Source of the DNA: Anaerococcus vaginalis ATCC 51170
Lineage (GTDB): Bacteria; Bacillota; Clostridia; Tissierellales; Peptoniphilaceae
Direction: 5' to 3'
Length of the DNA stretch: 63,039 nt
Assembly (NCBI RefSeq): GCF_000163295.1
Contig: NZ_GG700527.1
Span: forward strand, 1,009,695 to 1,072,733
This document shows, in pieces, positions 55,384 through 63,039 of the stretch. Each line of letters opens with the position of its first letter. The first letter of the stretch is position 1. The position numbers were made by a program, and so were the translations under genes. The notes beneath the pieces were generated by a model that saw nothing but the letters and a program-made list of their open reading frames with translations, searched no databases and was not told where the DNA came from.

Positions 55384-55839
55384 CTAATTTTTTTCTTTTA
55401 AATTTTTAATCTCTCTATAGAAACTCTCAACATCTTTAAATTCCCTATATACTGATGCAAATCTCACATAAGCTACAGGATCTAATTGTTTTAGATGCTC
55501 CATGACAAATTTTCCTATGGTAGTGGATGATACTTCCTTTTTACCAATATGATTTATAGAAACTTCTATATCATCTGCTATTTTTTCAATGTCTTCCATG
55601 CTTACAGGTCTTTTTTCGCAAGATTTTACAATTCCACTTATAAGTTTTGACCTATCAAAAGATTCTCTAGTATTATCTTTTTTTACAACCATTAAAGTTT
55701 GGTCTTCGTATCTTTCATAAGTTGAAAATCTTTTATTACAAGTTTGGCATAGTCTTCTTCTTCTAATAGCATGATTATCTTCTGTTGCTCTAGAGTCTAT
55801 AACTTTTGTATCATTTGAGTCACAATATGGACACTTCAT
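55384..55839 (-). CDS. nrdR: Transcriptional repressor NrdR
   Basis: 151 residues. An N-terminal zinc ribbon (Cys 3, 6, 31 and 34, with RRRRLC between) binds NrdR boxes, and an ATP-cone (about 49-139) senses ATP/dATP. It represses ribonucleotide reductase genes, which are not in this window. It sits 1 nt from ftsZ and ends the division cluster, an arrangement also seen in Clostridia. The ribosome site lies at the end of ftsZ. Confidence 0.96.
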   Translation of the reverse strand: MKCPYCDSNDTKVIDSRATEDNHAIRRRRLCQTCNKRFSTYERYEDQTLMVVKKDNTRESFDRSKLISGIVKSCEKRPVSMEDIEKIADDIEVSINHIGKKEVSSTTIGKFVMEHLKQLDPVAYVRFASVYREFKDVESFYREIKNLKEKN

Positions 55840-55840
55840 T

Positions 55841-56926
55841 TTATTTTAAGAAATCTGGAAGATCTATATCGTCAAATGGATTTGAAGAACTTTGTTTTTT
55901 TGGTGTTTGTCTTTGGCTAACACCTTGTGAAGATCTTCTGTTTTCTAAAACTTCTCTTCTTGTTTGATTGTCTTGATCAAATCCTGTGGCAATTACAGTA
56001 ATTTTAATGTCATCGCCCAATGATTCATCGCTTCCTACACCAAAAATTATATTTGCATCCGAATCAATGTGTTCTCTAATTAATTCTGCTGCTTCGTTTG
56101 CTTCCATTAAACCAACTTCTGCTGCAGTTACATTTAATAATACTGCGTTAGCTCCTTCAATTGATGTTTCAAGTAATGGAGAATTTACAGCTGCTTTTGC
56201 TGCATCTACCGCTCTGTTTTCTCCGCTTGCTCTACCAATTCCCATGTGAGCTATTCCTTGATCTGACATAATTGATTTAACATCGGCAAAATCAAGGTTG
56301 ATTACATTTGGTACAGCTATAAGTTCTGAAATACCACTTACAGCATCCATAAGTACTTGGTCAGCCATTTTAAATGCGTCTACCATTGATGTTCTTTTTT
56401 CTACAATTTGTAAAAGTCTATCATTTGGTATTGTAATTAATGTATCTACACATTCTTTTAAAGCTTCGATTCCACCTTCTGCAGATGTTTGTCTTTTTCT
56501 TCCTTCAAATGTGAAAGGACGAGTTACAACACCTACTGTAAGTATTCCTTGTTCTTTTGCTTTTCTTGCTACAACAGGGGCTGCTCCAGTACCAGTTCCA
56601 CCGCCCATTCCAGCAGTGATAAATACCATGTCTGCTCCCTTTAGTGATTCATCAATTTCAGATTCACTTTCTTCAGCAGCTTTTTCACCAATTTCAGGAT
56701 TAGCTCCAGCTCCAAGTCCTCTTGTAAGCTTTGCTCCTATTTGTAATTTGATGTCAGCATTCGCTTCATTTAAAGTTTGAAGGTCTGTATTTAATGCAAT
56801 AAATTCTACTCCAGAAAGGCCACCCTCTCTCATTCTACTTATAGCATTATTTCCGCCACCACCAACTCCTATTACTTTTATTTTGGCTAAGGCGTTATTT
56901 TCTACTTCCATGTTAATATTTGCCAT
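55841..56926 (-). CDS. ftsZ: Cell division protein FtsZ
   Basis: 361 residues. A tubulin-like GTPase with [32 protein letters not shown] (the G-box, near 103), [16 protein letters not shown] and a C-terminal conserved peptide ([15 protein letters not shown], the FtsA/SepF/ZipA docking tail). It forms the division ring. The frame opens six codons earlier; the ATG at 56926 has GGGGG at the right distance and the usual MANINMEV start. No ftsA precedes it, so the tail is probably bound by SepF or another anchor, which is not in the window. Confidence 0.97.
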   Translation of the reverse strand: MANINMEVENNALAKIKVIGVGGGGNNAISRMREGGLSGVEFIALNTDLQTLNEANADIKLQIGAKLTRGLGAGANPEIGEKAAEESESEIDESLKGADMVFITAGMGGGTGTGAAPVVARKAKEQGILTVGVVTRPFTFEGRKRQTSAEGGIEALKECVDTLITIPNDRLLQIVEKRTSMVDAFKMADQVLMDAVSGISELIAVPNVINLDFADVKSIMSDQGIAHMGIGRASGENRAVDAAKAAVNSPLLETSIEGANAVLLNVTAAEVGLMEANEAAELIREHIDSDANIIFGVGSDESLGDDIKITVIATGFDQDNQTRREVLENRRSSQGVSQRQTPKKQSSSNPFDDIDLPDFLK

Positions 56927-56958
56927 CTTCATCCCCCGTTTCATTAAGATTAATATTT

Positions 56959-57753
56959 TTAATTATTTTCATCTTTTTCGTCAAGACTTTTTTCTTCAAC
57001 TTCAACTACTGGATTCTTACCCTTATCTAGGCTAATTGAATAAGCTTTTATTTTTTTATTTTCTATATCCTTTAAAACTGAATCAAGTAGTTTAAGTTTA
57101 TAATTATAATTTTTTAAATCTCCGAAATTAATCTGAATATCATTTATTATTATACCAATTTCATTATAGTTTTCCAAGTCTATTTCTTTTATGTCTTTAG
57201 CATATTTTAGCTTTTGAATAGAATCGATAAATTTTATTAGATTTTTATTATCTGTAAAATTTTTTCCAATCTCTGGTTTGTTTTTTATTCCTTTGATTTT
57301 TAGTAAATTATTATTATTTTCTTCATTTACTGTTTTATCTAAAACTTTTCCTGTATTTGCAATAACATAGCTATCCTTTTTGTATCTTGCAATCATATAA
57401 GGATATTCTTCTTTTACTCTTACAATAATTTTATCTGGAAGTTCTTTTTCTATTTTGGCACTTTTTATTATTTTTTCTTTTTTTAGATTTTCTATACTTT
57501 CTTTCTCATCGTATAAAATTATATTTGTTCCCATTGGATTATTTAATTTTGATAAAATTTGATCATTTGATAAAATTTTATTTCCCTTTATATATACTTG
57601 AGAGATTTTATAATAGTCATGCCTAAATAAATTAACAATTAATATTGCTGCGATTACTATTATTAAAAAAATCACAAAAAAAGGAGTAAATAATTTTTGT
57701 TTTCTTTTTAATTTTTTTCTTCCTTTATTTTTTTGTCTATTTTTTTTGCTCAT
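56959..57753 (-). CDS. ftsQ: Cell division protein FtsQ/DivIB
   Basis: 264 residues. A very basic cytoplasmic head ([18 protein letters not shown]), one transmembrane helix (about 25-44), a POTRA domain ([29 protein letters not shown]) and the beta domain follow in the family order, ending in an acidic tail. It bridges the FtsL/FtsB pair and the septal synthase. It lies between murG and ftsZ with 1- and 32-nt gaps. FtsQ orthologues are divergent; the POTRA plus position make this firm. Confidence 0.9.
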   Translation of the reverse strand: MSKKNRQKNKGRKKLKRKQKLFTPFFVIFLIIVIAAILIVNLFRHDYYKISQVYIKGNKILSNDQILSKLNNPMGTNIILYDEKESIENLKKEKIIKSAKIEKELPDKIIVRVKEEYPYMIARYKKDSYVIANTGKVLDKTVNEENNNNLLKIKGIKNKPEIGKNFTDNKNLIKFIDSIQKLKYAKDIKEIDLENYNEIGIIINDIQINFGDLKNYNYKLKLLDSVLKDIENKKIKAYSISLDKGKNPVVEVEEKSLDEKDENN

Positions 57754-57754
57754 T

Positions 57755-58840
57755 TCACATACCCATAACTTTTTTTATCAAATCAAAAATTTCATCACTC
57801 GCATTAGGATTTTGTAATAAGCTTGCCTTCTCGCCCATTTCTTTTATTTTTTCTTTATCTTCTACAATATCAAGTATATTTTCATAGAGGATTTTGCCAT
57901 TTAATTCTTTTTCCAAAATCATTGAGCAAGCACCTTTTTTCAAATATGACCTTGCGTTATATTCTTGATGGTTTTCTGTTGTGTAGGCTTTTGGTATTAA
58001 AATTGATGCTTTTTTTAGATTTGATATTTCGCTTAAACTCATAGCCCCAGATGATGCTATTACTAAATCACTTACTGCATAAAATAAATCTATATTATCT
58101 ATATAAGAAAATGCCTTTATATATTCATTTTCTTTTGTGTTTTTAATAAATTCATCATAATTTTTTAATCCAGTTTGATGGAGCAAATAAAATTTTCCAT
58201 CCATAAATTCACTCATTTGTTTAACAGCATCATTTAAATATTTTGAACCATTAGAACCTCCAAAAGAAAAAACTACTGGTCTATCTTTTTTTATTCCTAA
58301 CTTGTTCAAATCTTCTTGACTATATGATGTATTAAAATTAGTTCTTACTGGATTTCCTGTTACATAAACATTTTTTTTATTTTTCAAATGTTTTTTTGCT
58401 TCTTCAAATGATATACAAACAAGGTCAACTTTGTTTGACAAAAATCTTGTAGTAACTCCTGGAAAAGAATTTGATTCATGTATCAAAGTTTTTATATTTT
58501 TCTTGCTTGCTTGATAGAGAATTGGAGCACAAACATAACCACCTGTTCCTATGACAAGATCTGGTTTAAATTCTTTGATTATTTTTTTTGCTTCTTTGAA
58601 ACCTCTTAAATTTGTCAAAAGAGATTTAAAAAGTCTTTTGGAAATTTTTCTTGGTAGACCCATTGCCTCAATAGCTCTAAATTTGTAACCATATTTATTT
58701 ACAATTCTTTTTTCTGGACCATCATTTAATCCCACATAAAGAATTTCCAAATCATCTATTTCTTCTTCTAATTTTTGGCACATGGCTATGGCTGGATAAA
58801 TATGTCCGCCAGTTCCACCGCCAGATACTATTACTCTCAT
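57755..58840 (-). CDS. murG: UDP-GlcNAc--undecaprenyl-PP-MurNAc-pentapeptide transferase
   Basis: 361 residues, a GT-B transferase that makes lipid II on the inner membrane face. VSGGGTGGHIYPAIAMCQKL opens the donor/acceptor cleft, LVIGTGGYVCAPILYQASKK and SNSFPGVTTRFLS follow, and FSFGGSNGSKYLND with SSGAMSLSEI form the UDP-GlcNAc side. Normal length. The start directly follows the murD stop (TAGATG). ftsW and murC, which usually flank murG in this cluster, are absent here. Confidence 0.97.
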   Translation of the reverse strand: MRVIVSGGGTGGHIYPAIAMCQKLEEEIDDLEILYVGLNDGPEKRIVNKYGYKFRAIEAMGLPRKISKRLFKSLLTNLRGFKEAKKIIKEFKPDLVIGTGGYVCAPILYQASKKNIKTLIHESNSFPGVTTRFLSNKVDLVCISFEEAKKHLKNKKNVYVTGNPVRTNFNTSYSQEDLNKLGIKKDRPVVFSFGGSNGSKYLNDAVKQMSEFMDGKFYLLHQTGLKNYDEFIKNTKENEYIKAFSYIDNIDLFYAVSDLVIASSGAMSLSEISNLKKASILIPKAYTTENHQEYNARSYLKKGACSMILEKELNGKILYENILDIVEDKEKIKEMGEKASLLQNPNASDEIFDLIKKVMGM

Positions 58841-60151
58841 CTAATCTTCCTTTTCTAAAACTCTATTTTTGAAGTCATCTCCTCTTTGCATGTAATTGTC
58901 ATACATTCCCCAACTAGCACTTGCAGGAGAGAGCAAAACCGTATCAAAATCTTTCATTATTTCAAAAGATTTATTCACAGCTTCTTTCATGTCATTTACT
59001 AAATAATAATTAATTTTATACTTCTCGCAAAGATTTTGTAAAATTTCTTTTGTTTGACCCATTAAAATCATAGTTTTTATTTTTTTCTTTGTATTTTTAA
59101 ATAAAGGTGTATAATCAATTTTTTTATCATAGCCACCTGCAATCAAAATAACATTTTTATCAAAACTATTTATTGCTTTTATTGCAGAATCTACATTAGT
59201 AGCCTTGGAATCATTGTAAAAAGATACATTTCTAATTTTTTTTACAAATTCAAGTCTATGATCAATAGCCTTAAAAGTTTTTGTATATTTTATAATTTCA
59301 TCAAGATCAAGTCCAAATAAATACAAGCAAAGTATAGCACAAGATACATTTAAAAGATTGTGATCTCCTACAATTTTTAAATCATCTCTTTTTAATAAAT
59401 AAATTTCTTTTTCATCTTTTAAATAAAGAGAGTCATCTTTCAAATATATTCCTCTTTGAACTTCTTCTTTTATAGAAAATTCGTATATTTTCGCTTTGAA
59501 TTTATTTTTGTTTTTCATTAAAATTTCATCATCATGATTAATGATAAGATAATCACTTTCATTTTGATTTATAGCAATTTTTAACTTATCTTCTATATAA
59601 TTTTCAAAAGATCCGTGCCAATCTATGTGATCTGGCGTAATATTTAAAATCCCTGCTATATGTGGCTTAAAAAATTTGGTATTGTGAAGTTGAAATGAAG
59701 AAATTTCTTCAACAAAAATCTCATCATTCTTATACATTTGCCACAAGATGCCTTCGCCAATATTTCCTACCCCAATAGCTTTTTTACCACTTTGATTTAA
59801 AATATGGCTAATAAGAGATGTGGTTGTTGTTTTGCCATTTGTTCCTGTAATTGCTATATTTTTTTTATCTTTAAAAAGTCTATATGATAATTCAATATCA
59901 GTAATTATCTCATTATTTTTTTCTAAATTTTTTATAATATCATCATCCGGTCTAATTCCAGGAGATTTTACTACAAAATCATATTTTTCTTCAATTTTAA
60001 TATCAGAAATAGGGCTATAATTATAGCCCTCTAATCTTTCATCAGTATTTTTATTTTTATCGAAAGTAAAAACTTCATAACCTAATTTGTCCAAAGTTTT
60101 TACTGTAGATATGCCTGTAATTCCTAAACCGTAAACTAAAACTTTTTTCAT
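58841..60151 (-). CDS. murD: UDP-MurNAc-L-Ala:D-Glu ligase
   Basis: 436 residues. Mur ligase with ITGTNGKTTTTSLISHIL (ATP loop, about 100), the central GILNITPDHIDWHGSFENYI and FYNDSKATNVDSAIKAINSF, and the late VLLSPASASWGMYDNYMQRGDDFKNRV, typical of MurD. It adds D-Glu to UDP-MurNAc-L-Ala. The start overlaps the mraY stop as ATGA. MurE and MurF, the next enzymes, are not in this cluster. Confidence 0.95.
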   Translation of the reverse strand: MKKVLVYGLGITGISTVKTLDKLGYEVFTFDKNKNTDERLEGYNYSPISDIKIEEKYDFVVKSPGIRPDDDIIKNLEKNNEIITDIELSYRLFKDKKNIAITGTNGKTTTTSLISHILNQSGKKAIGVGNIGEGILWQMYKNDEIFVEEISSFQLHNTKFFKPHIAGILNITPDHIDWHGSFENYIEDKLKIAINQNESDYLIINHDDEILMKNKNKFKAKIYEFSIKEEVQRGIYLKDDSLYLKDEKEIYLLKRDDLKIVGDHNLLNVSCAILCLYLFGLDLDEIIKYTKTFKAIDHRLEFVKKIRNVSFYNDSKATNVDSAIKAINSFDKNVILIAGGYDKKIDYTPLFKNTKKKIKTMILMGQTKEILQNLCEKYKINYYLVNDMKEAVNKSFEIMKDFDTVLLSPASASWGMYDNYMQRGDDFKNRVLEKED

Positions 60152-61098
60152 AATACTATCAATAAAGTAATCAAAGATAAAATTACTGATACTATTGTAA
60201 AACCAGTAACTATTTTTGGTTCTTTGTATCCTTTCAATTCATAATGATGGTGGATTGGAGTCATCAAAAATATTCTCTTTTTATTTCTAAATTTGTATGA
60301 GGCAACTTGAATTATTACACTTAAAGCCTCAGCCACATAAACTCCCCCAAGAATAATCAAAAATAAAGTCATTCCCATATTTATGGCAAGTCCAACTACA
60401 GCTCCACCGATTGCCATAGAACCTGTATCTCCCATAAATACACTTGCTGGATTTGAGTTATAAAATAAAAATCCTAAAACAGAACCAAGCATAATACTTG
60501 CAAACAATTCGTCTTCTATATTTTGACTTAAAATTATAAATGTTAAAAATACTGGAATAGAAACTTGAGTAGATAAACCATCTAGTCCATCAGTTAAATT
60601 TACAGCATTTGAAGTTCCAATCATAATAAACATCATTATAGGAATTCCTAAAATTGAAACATTTAATCTAATATCTGTAAAAGGAATCCACAATTTTGTT
60701 ATTGTATCATTTTGGAAAATAAAACATAAAATTGCAATTAAAAATGATAAAGCAACTTGAAGAATTATTTTTTGCTTAGCTGTTAATCCTAATGATCTTT
60801 TTAAAATTAATTTTCTAAAATCATCAATAAAACCTATAGCTCCAAATCCAAAAGTTGCTAACAATAATATAAAAGTTTTCATAGAAAAAGGAACAAATAT
60901 CAATGTCAAAACAAGTGCTGATATTAAAAATATAATACCACCCATAGTTGGCGTACCTGCTTTTCCATAATGACTTTTTGGTCCTTCTTGTCTAATATTT
61001 TGTCCAATATGACTTGATCTTAAAATTGGAATTATAATTTTTCCCAAAATCAAAGTTAATATTAAACTTATTAAAATAATTAAAATCGTATTTTTCAT
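60148..61098 (-). CDS. mraY: Phospho-MurNAc-pentapeptide transferase
   Basis: 316 residues, a ten-helix enzyme that makes lipid I from UDP-MurNAc-pentapeptide and undecaprenyl phosphate. GPKSHYGKAGTPTMGGIIFL is the N-terminal signature. Conserved catalytic segments GFIDDFRK, AVNLTDGLDGLSTQV and the loop PIHHHYELKGYKE are intact. It lies 5 nt from ftsL and overlaps murD. Length typical for Firmicutes. It is the first membrane step of the mur pathway. Confidence 0.97.
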   Translation of the reverse strand: MKNTILIILISLILTLILGKIIIPILRSSHIGQNIRQEGPKSHYGKAGTPTMGGIIFLISALVLTLIFVPFSMKTFILLLATFGFGAIGFIDDFRKLILKRSLGLTAKQKIILQVALSFLIAILCFIFQNDTITKLWIPFTDIRLNVSILGIPIMMFIMIGTSNAVNLTDGLDGLSTQVSIPVFLTFIILSQNIEDELFASIMLGSVLGFLFYNSNPASVFMGDTGSMAIGGAVVGLAINMGMTLFLIILGGVYVAEALSVIIQVASYKFRNKKRIFLMTPIHHHYELKGYKEPKIVTGFTIVSVILSLITLLIVL

Positions 61099-61103
61099 CT
61101 CTC

Positions 61104-61502
61104 CTACCTATCAATATTAAGATATACAACATTACCTTCATTTTCATAAATCATGCCAAGATTTTCCATCGCATATCTTTGAATTTCTTTCAAACTAACT
61201 GAATCTTCAAGATCACTATTTAATCTATCCCTTGTTAATTGATAAGATGTATATTGACTTTGTAATTTATTATACTCTTTTATTCTATTATTCAATTTAA
61301 TATAATTATGTAAAGAAATAAAACCCATAAAAATAAAAGATAAAAATAATAAAGCTAATATATTTCTCTTAAACTTCCTATCTTTTTTTTGAAGTTTATT
61401 ATATCTAAACTTGATATCATAAGAAGTTTGATCGTGCAAACTTAGCTTTAATTTTTTATTTAAATTTTTATTTATTTTTCTTTTTTTCAAAGCACTTGAC
61501 AT
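61104..61502 (-). CDS. ftsL: FtsL-like septum formation protein
   Basis: 132 residues. A long basic cytoplasmic head (about 1-60, Lys-rich), one transmembrane helix (about 59-79), then an extracytoplasmic coiled coil (NNRIKEYNKLQSQYTSYQLTRDRLNSDLEDSVSLKEIQRYAMENLGM). This is the FtsL/DivIC layout. The reading frame starts 11 codons earlier, but the ATG at 61502 is one base past the rsmH stop with GAGAGG inside rsmH. Position between rsmH and mraY is where ftsL lies in other Firmicutes. The penicillin-binding protein gene ftsI, usually next, is missing. Confidence 0.82.
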   Translation of the reverse strand: MSSALKKRKINKNLNKKLKLSLHDQTSYDIKFRYNKLQKKDRKFKRNILALLFLSFIFMGFISLHNYIKLNNRIKEYNKLQSQYTSYQLTRDRLNSDLEDSVSLKEIQRYAMENLGMIYENEGNVVYLNIDR

Positions 61503-61503
61503 A

Positions 61504-62424
61504 TCAAATCCTCTCACAAACTCTAAGCTTAGCACTATGAGACCTATTATTATTTTTCAATTCATCTTTGCTTGGCAAAATAGGTTTTTTGCTAATTAAT
61601 TTAACCTTTTTTTCATGATTGCAAACACAAACAGGAAAATCAGGTGGACAAATACATTTTTTACTCATCTCTTTAAATTTATTTTTAACGATCCTGTCTT
61701 CCAAAGAATGAAAAGTTATTACACATAATCTTCCATTTTTATTTAGACGATCAACTATTTTTTCTAAAGTATTTTCCAAAACTTCAAGCTCTCTATTAAC
61801 TTCAATTCTTAAAGCTTGGAATACTCTTTTTTCAGGATGAGCTTCACTAGTATTTACAGATTTCATAACAATATTTCGGAGTTGTAAAGTTGTATTAATT
61901 TCGTGCATTTTTCTGTAATCTACTATTGCTTTAGCAATTGTTTTGGAATATCTTTCCTCTCCATATTCAGAAAAAATTTTCCAAAGCTCATCCAAAGAGT
62001 AATCATTGACAATTTGTTTTGCTGTTAACTCATTATCTTTGTTCATCCTCATATCCAATGGACCGTCTTTCATATAAGAAAAACCTCTGTCACCATTATC
62101 AATTTGGTAAGAACTTACGCCAATATCCATCAAAGCGCCATCTATCCTATTAAAACCAGCTTCATCAAGAACATTTTCAATATTTTCAAAATTCTCATTA
62201 AAATATAAGACATTAGAAAAATCTTTCAAATTTTCTCTAGCTGCTTTGATAGCATCCTTATCTTGATCTAAGCCAATCAAAAGACCATTTGGTGATAATT
62301 TTTTTAAAATTTCTTTAGAATGGCCTCCCTTACCCAAAGTTAGGTCAGCATATATTCCATCTTCTTTTATATTTAAGTTTTCAATAGTTTCATTTAACAA
62401 AACTGATTTATGAGAAAATTCCAT
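61504..62424 (-). CDS. rsmH: 16S rRNA (cytosine1402-N4)-methyltransferase
   Basis: 306 residues, also called MraW. It methylates N4 of C1402 in 16S rRNA. EFSHKSVLLNETIENL, YADLTLGKGGHSKEIL (SAM loop), DGALMDIGVSSYQID, GDRGFSYMKDGPLDMRM and VNRELEVLENTL are the standard conserved blocks, and the CICPPDFPVCVCNHEKK tail supplies extra Cys. The start is one base past the mraZ stop, and the pair is co-transcribed. Confidence 0.97.
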   Translation of the reverse strand: MEFSHKSVLLNETIENLNIKEDGIYADLTLGKGGHSKEILKKLSPNGLLIGLDQDKDAIKAARENLKDFSNVLYFNENFENIENVLDEAGFNRIDGALMDIGVSSYQIDNGDRGFSYMKDGPLDMRMNKDNELTAKQIVNDYSLDELWKIFSEYGEERYSKTIAKAIVDYRKMHEINTTLQLRNIVMKSVNTSEAHPEKRVFQALRIEVNRELEVLENTLEKIVDRLNKNGRLCVITFHSLEDRIVKNKFKEMSKKCICPPDFPVCVCNHEKKVKLISKKPILPSKDELKNNNRSHSAKLRVCERI

Positions 62425-62425
62425 A

Positions 62426-62839
62426 TTACTGATCCATAATTTCTGATAAGTTCACTTCAACATCACCAATATAATCATTCCAATTATTCAAATCCCATAT
62501 TTCTATGTTTGAATTATTTCCGATTATAATAGCCTCTTTGCCTAAATTAGCATAGTCGCGTAATTGCTTATTTAATAAAACTCGCCCTTGTTTATCCAAA
62601 TAAGCCTTGATAGTGGAAGAAAAAAACAATCTTTTTATCGCCCTGTTGTTTTTGTTTTGGTAGGATAATTCTTCGTACTTTTTAGCACGTTTTTCAAATT
62701 CCTCAATAGTATACAAAACTAATGAGCGTTCTGGGCCCTTGGTTACATAAAATTCATTACCAAGATCATCTCTAAATTCACTTGGCATCATTATTCTATT
62801 TTTAGAATCTAATTTGTGAATGAATTCTCCTAAAAACAT
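62426..62839 (-). CDS. mraZ: Transcriptional regulator MraZ
   Basis: 137 residues with two SpoVT/AbrB-like half-domains. MFLGEFIHKLDSKNRIMMPSEFRDDL (first) and IKAYLDKQGRVLLNKQLRDYANL (second) have the DxKxR and DxQGR motifs. MraZ binds repeats of TGG upstream of its own operon and controls division genes. The ATG at 62839 has AAGGTGG close by; the reading frame opens earlier but that region overlaps the operator. Three TGG repeats at 10-bp spacing lie directly upstream. It leads the division cluster. Confidence 0.95.
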   Translation of the reverse strand: MFLGEFIHKLDSKNRIMMPSEFRDDLGNEFYVTKGPERSLVLYTIEEFEKRAKKYEELSYQNKNNRAIKRLFFSSTIKAYLDKQGRVLLNKQLRDYANLGKEAIIIGNNSNIEIWDLNNWNDYIGDVEVNLSEIMDQ

Positions 62840-62840
62840 G

Positions 62841-62865
62841 ACCCACCTTCTACCACTTATTTCCA
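62841..62865 (-). promoter_or_regulatory. MraZ operator, three TGG repeats
   Basis: On the minus strand TGGAA (62861-62865), TGGTA (62851-62855) and TGGGT (62841-62845) recur with an exact 10-bp period. This matches the MraZ box pattern of TGGGN direct repeats spaced by five. The last repeat overlaps the mraZ ribosome site. Confidence 0.82.
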
Positions 62866-62875
62866 CTTCACATAT

Positions 62876-62904
62876 ATTTTATACCAAAATCTGTAAATTG
62901 TAAA
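62876..62904 (-). promoter_or_regulatory. Promoter of the mraZ division cluster
   Basis: TTTACA (62899-62904), 17 nt, TAAAAT (62876-62881) on the minus strand. Another TTTACA lies at 62892-62897. The operator repeats begin about 10 nt downstream of the -10 box, at the start site. Confidence 0.65.
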
Positions 62905-62990
62905 GGATTAAAAATTTATTTTTTTAAAATTTTTTTGAAATTTTTAATTTTTTTTATATTTTTTAAAAAAAGTGGTTTGAATTCCCAAAA
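62905..62990. promoter_or_regulatory. Phased A/T tracts upstream of mraZ
   Basis: At least five T runs of 5-8 nt lie at about 62919, 62930, 62941, 62948 and 62959, roughly one per helix turn. This is typical of intrinsically curved DNA or an UP-like element. The stretch up to 62964 is almost pure A/T. Confidence 0.4.
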
Positions 62991-63002
62991 TAAAAATTTT
63001 AA

Positions 63003-63027
63003 ATAAAAAAAACAGCCGAAGCTGTTT
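63003..63027 (-). terminator. Terminator of the gene beyond the right edge
   Basis: AAACAGC/GCTGTTT (63010-63016 with 63021-63027) closes on a TTCG tetraloop on the minus strand. It is followed by eight T. It would end a minus-strand gene lying past the window edge, of which too little is visible to name. Confidence 0.9.
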
Positions 63028-63039
63028 CAGAATATCGAC

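Overview
The window is AT-rich bacterial chromosome from an anaerobic low-GC Firmicute. The best fit is the Peptoniphilaceae (the Anaerococcus / Peptoniphilus / Finegoldia group). This is inferred from the codon and base bias, the Firmicute operon orders, the SCIFF ranthipeptide pair, and the absence of sporulation genes from a locus where spore formers carry them. Nearly all genes are on the minus strand. The plus-strand genes are a transporter tail (1-117), the decarboxylase/SCIFF block (13980-16975), a small secreted or anchored protein (33754), a tRNA-Thr (35602), rpsT (45819) and an AlaX-like remnant (49397). I saw no phage, IS transposase or CRISPR array.

Layout from the left. 1-13.8 kb is mostly membrane and accessory genes: an NhaC antiporter; a MarR / heterodimeric ABC exporter / DUF2871 operon; a thioesterase with a membrane-anchored HEALH-motif protein; a ProXp-ala-like deacylase; a small-multidrug-export / LCP / apt operon; and an LTA-synthase-like enzyme. 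14-17 kb holds an Orn/Lys/Arg-decarboxylase-family protein, then the six-cysteine SCIFF peptide (scfA, only 49 codons) and its radical SAM maturase (scfB). A terminator hairpin sits between the last two.

17-28 kb is a long minus-strand housekeeping run: rho, a TVP38-type protein, rpmE, prmC, prfA, a CDF transporter, a Sua5-type threonylcarbamoyl-AMP synthase, upp, murA, recD2 and comF. 28-33.5 kb holds tex, crr-type EIIA, proS, a cysteine-less thioredoxin-fold protein and fba. 33.5-35.7 kb has two unrecognised proteins and tRNA-Thr(CGU).

35.7-49.3 kb is a Firmicute neighbourhood much like that of Bacillus: comEC-holA / rpsT / lepB-lepA-hemW-hrcA-grpE-dnaK-dnaJ-mtaB. The heat-shock part has a CIRCE operator. 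A 363-bp fold-back element flanked by TA lies exactly at the lepA stop codon. 50-55.4 kb holds leuS, asnS and rarA. 55.4-63 kb is a stripped division and cell-wall cluster: mraZ-rsmH-ftsL-mraY-murD-murG-ftsQ-ftsZ-nrdR. It lacks ftsI, murE, murF, ftsW, murC and ftsA.

The observations most worth following are the fold-back element at lepA, the scfA/scfB transcript architecture, the anchored HEALH protein, two catalytically degenerate relatives of known folds (an AlaX-like protein and a thioredoxin-like protein), and a family of related terminator hairpins reused between operons.
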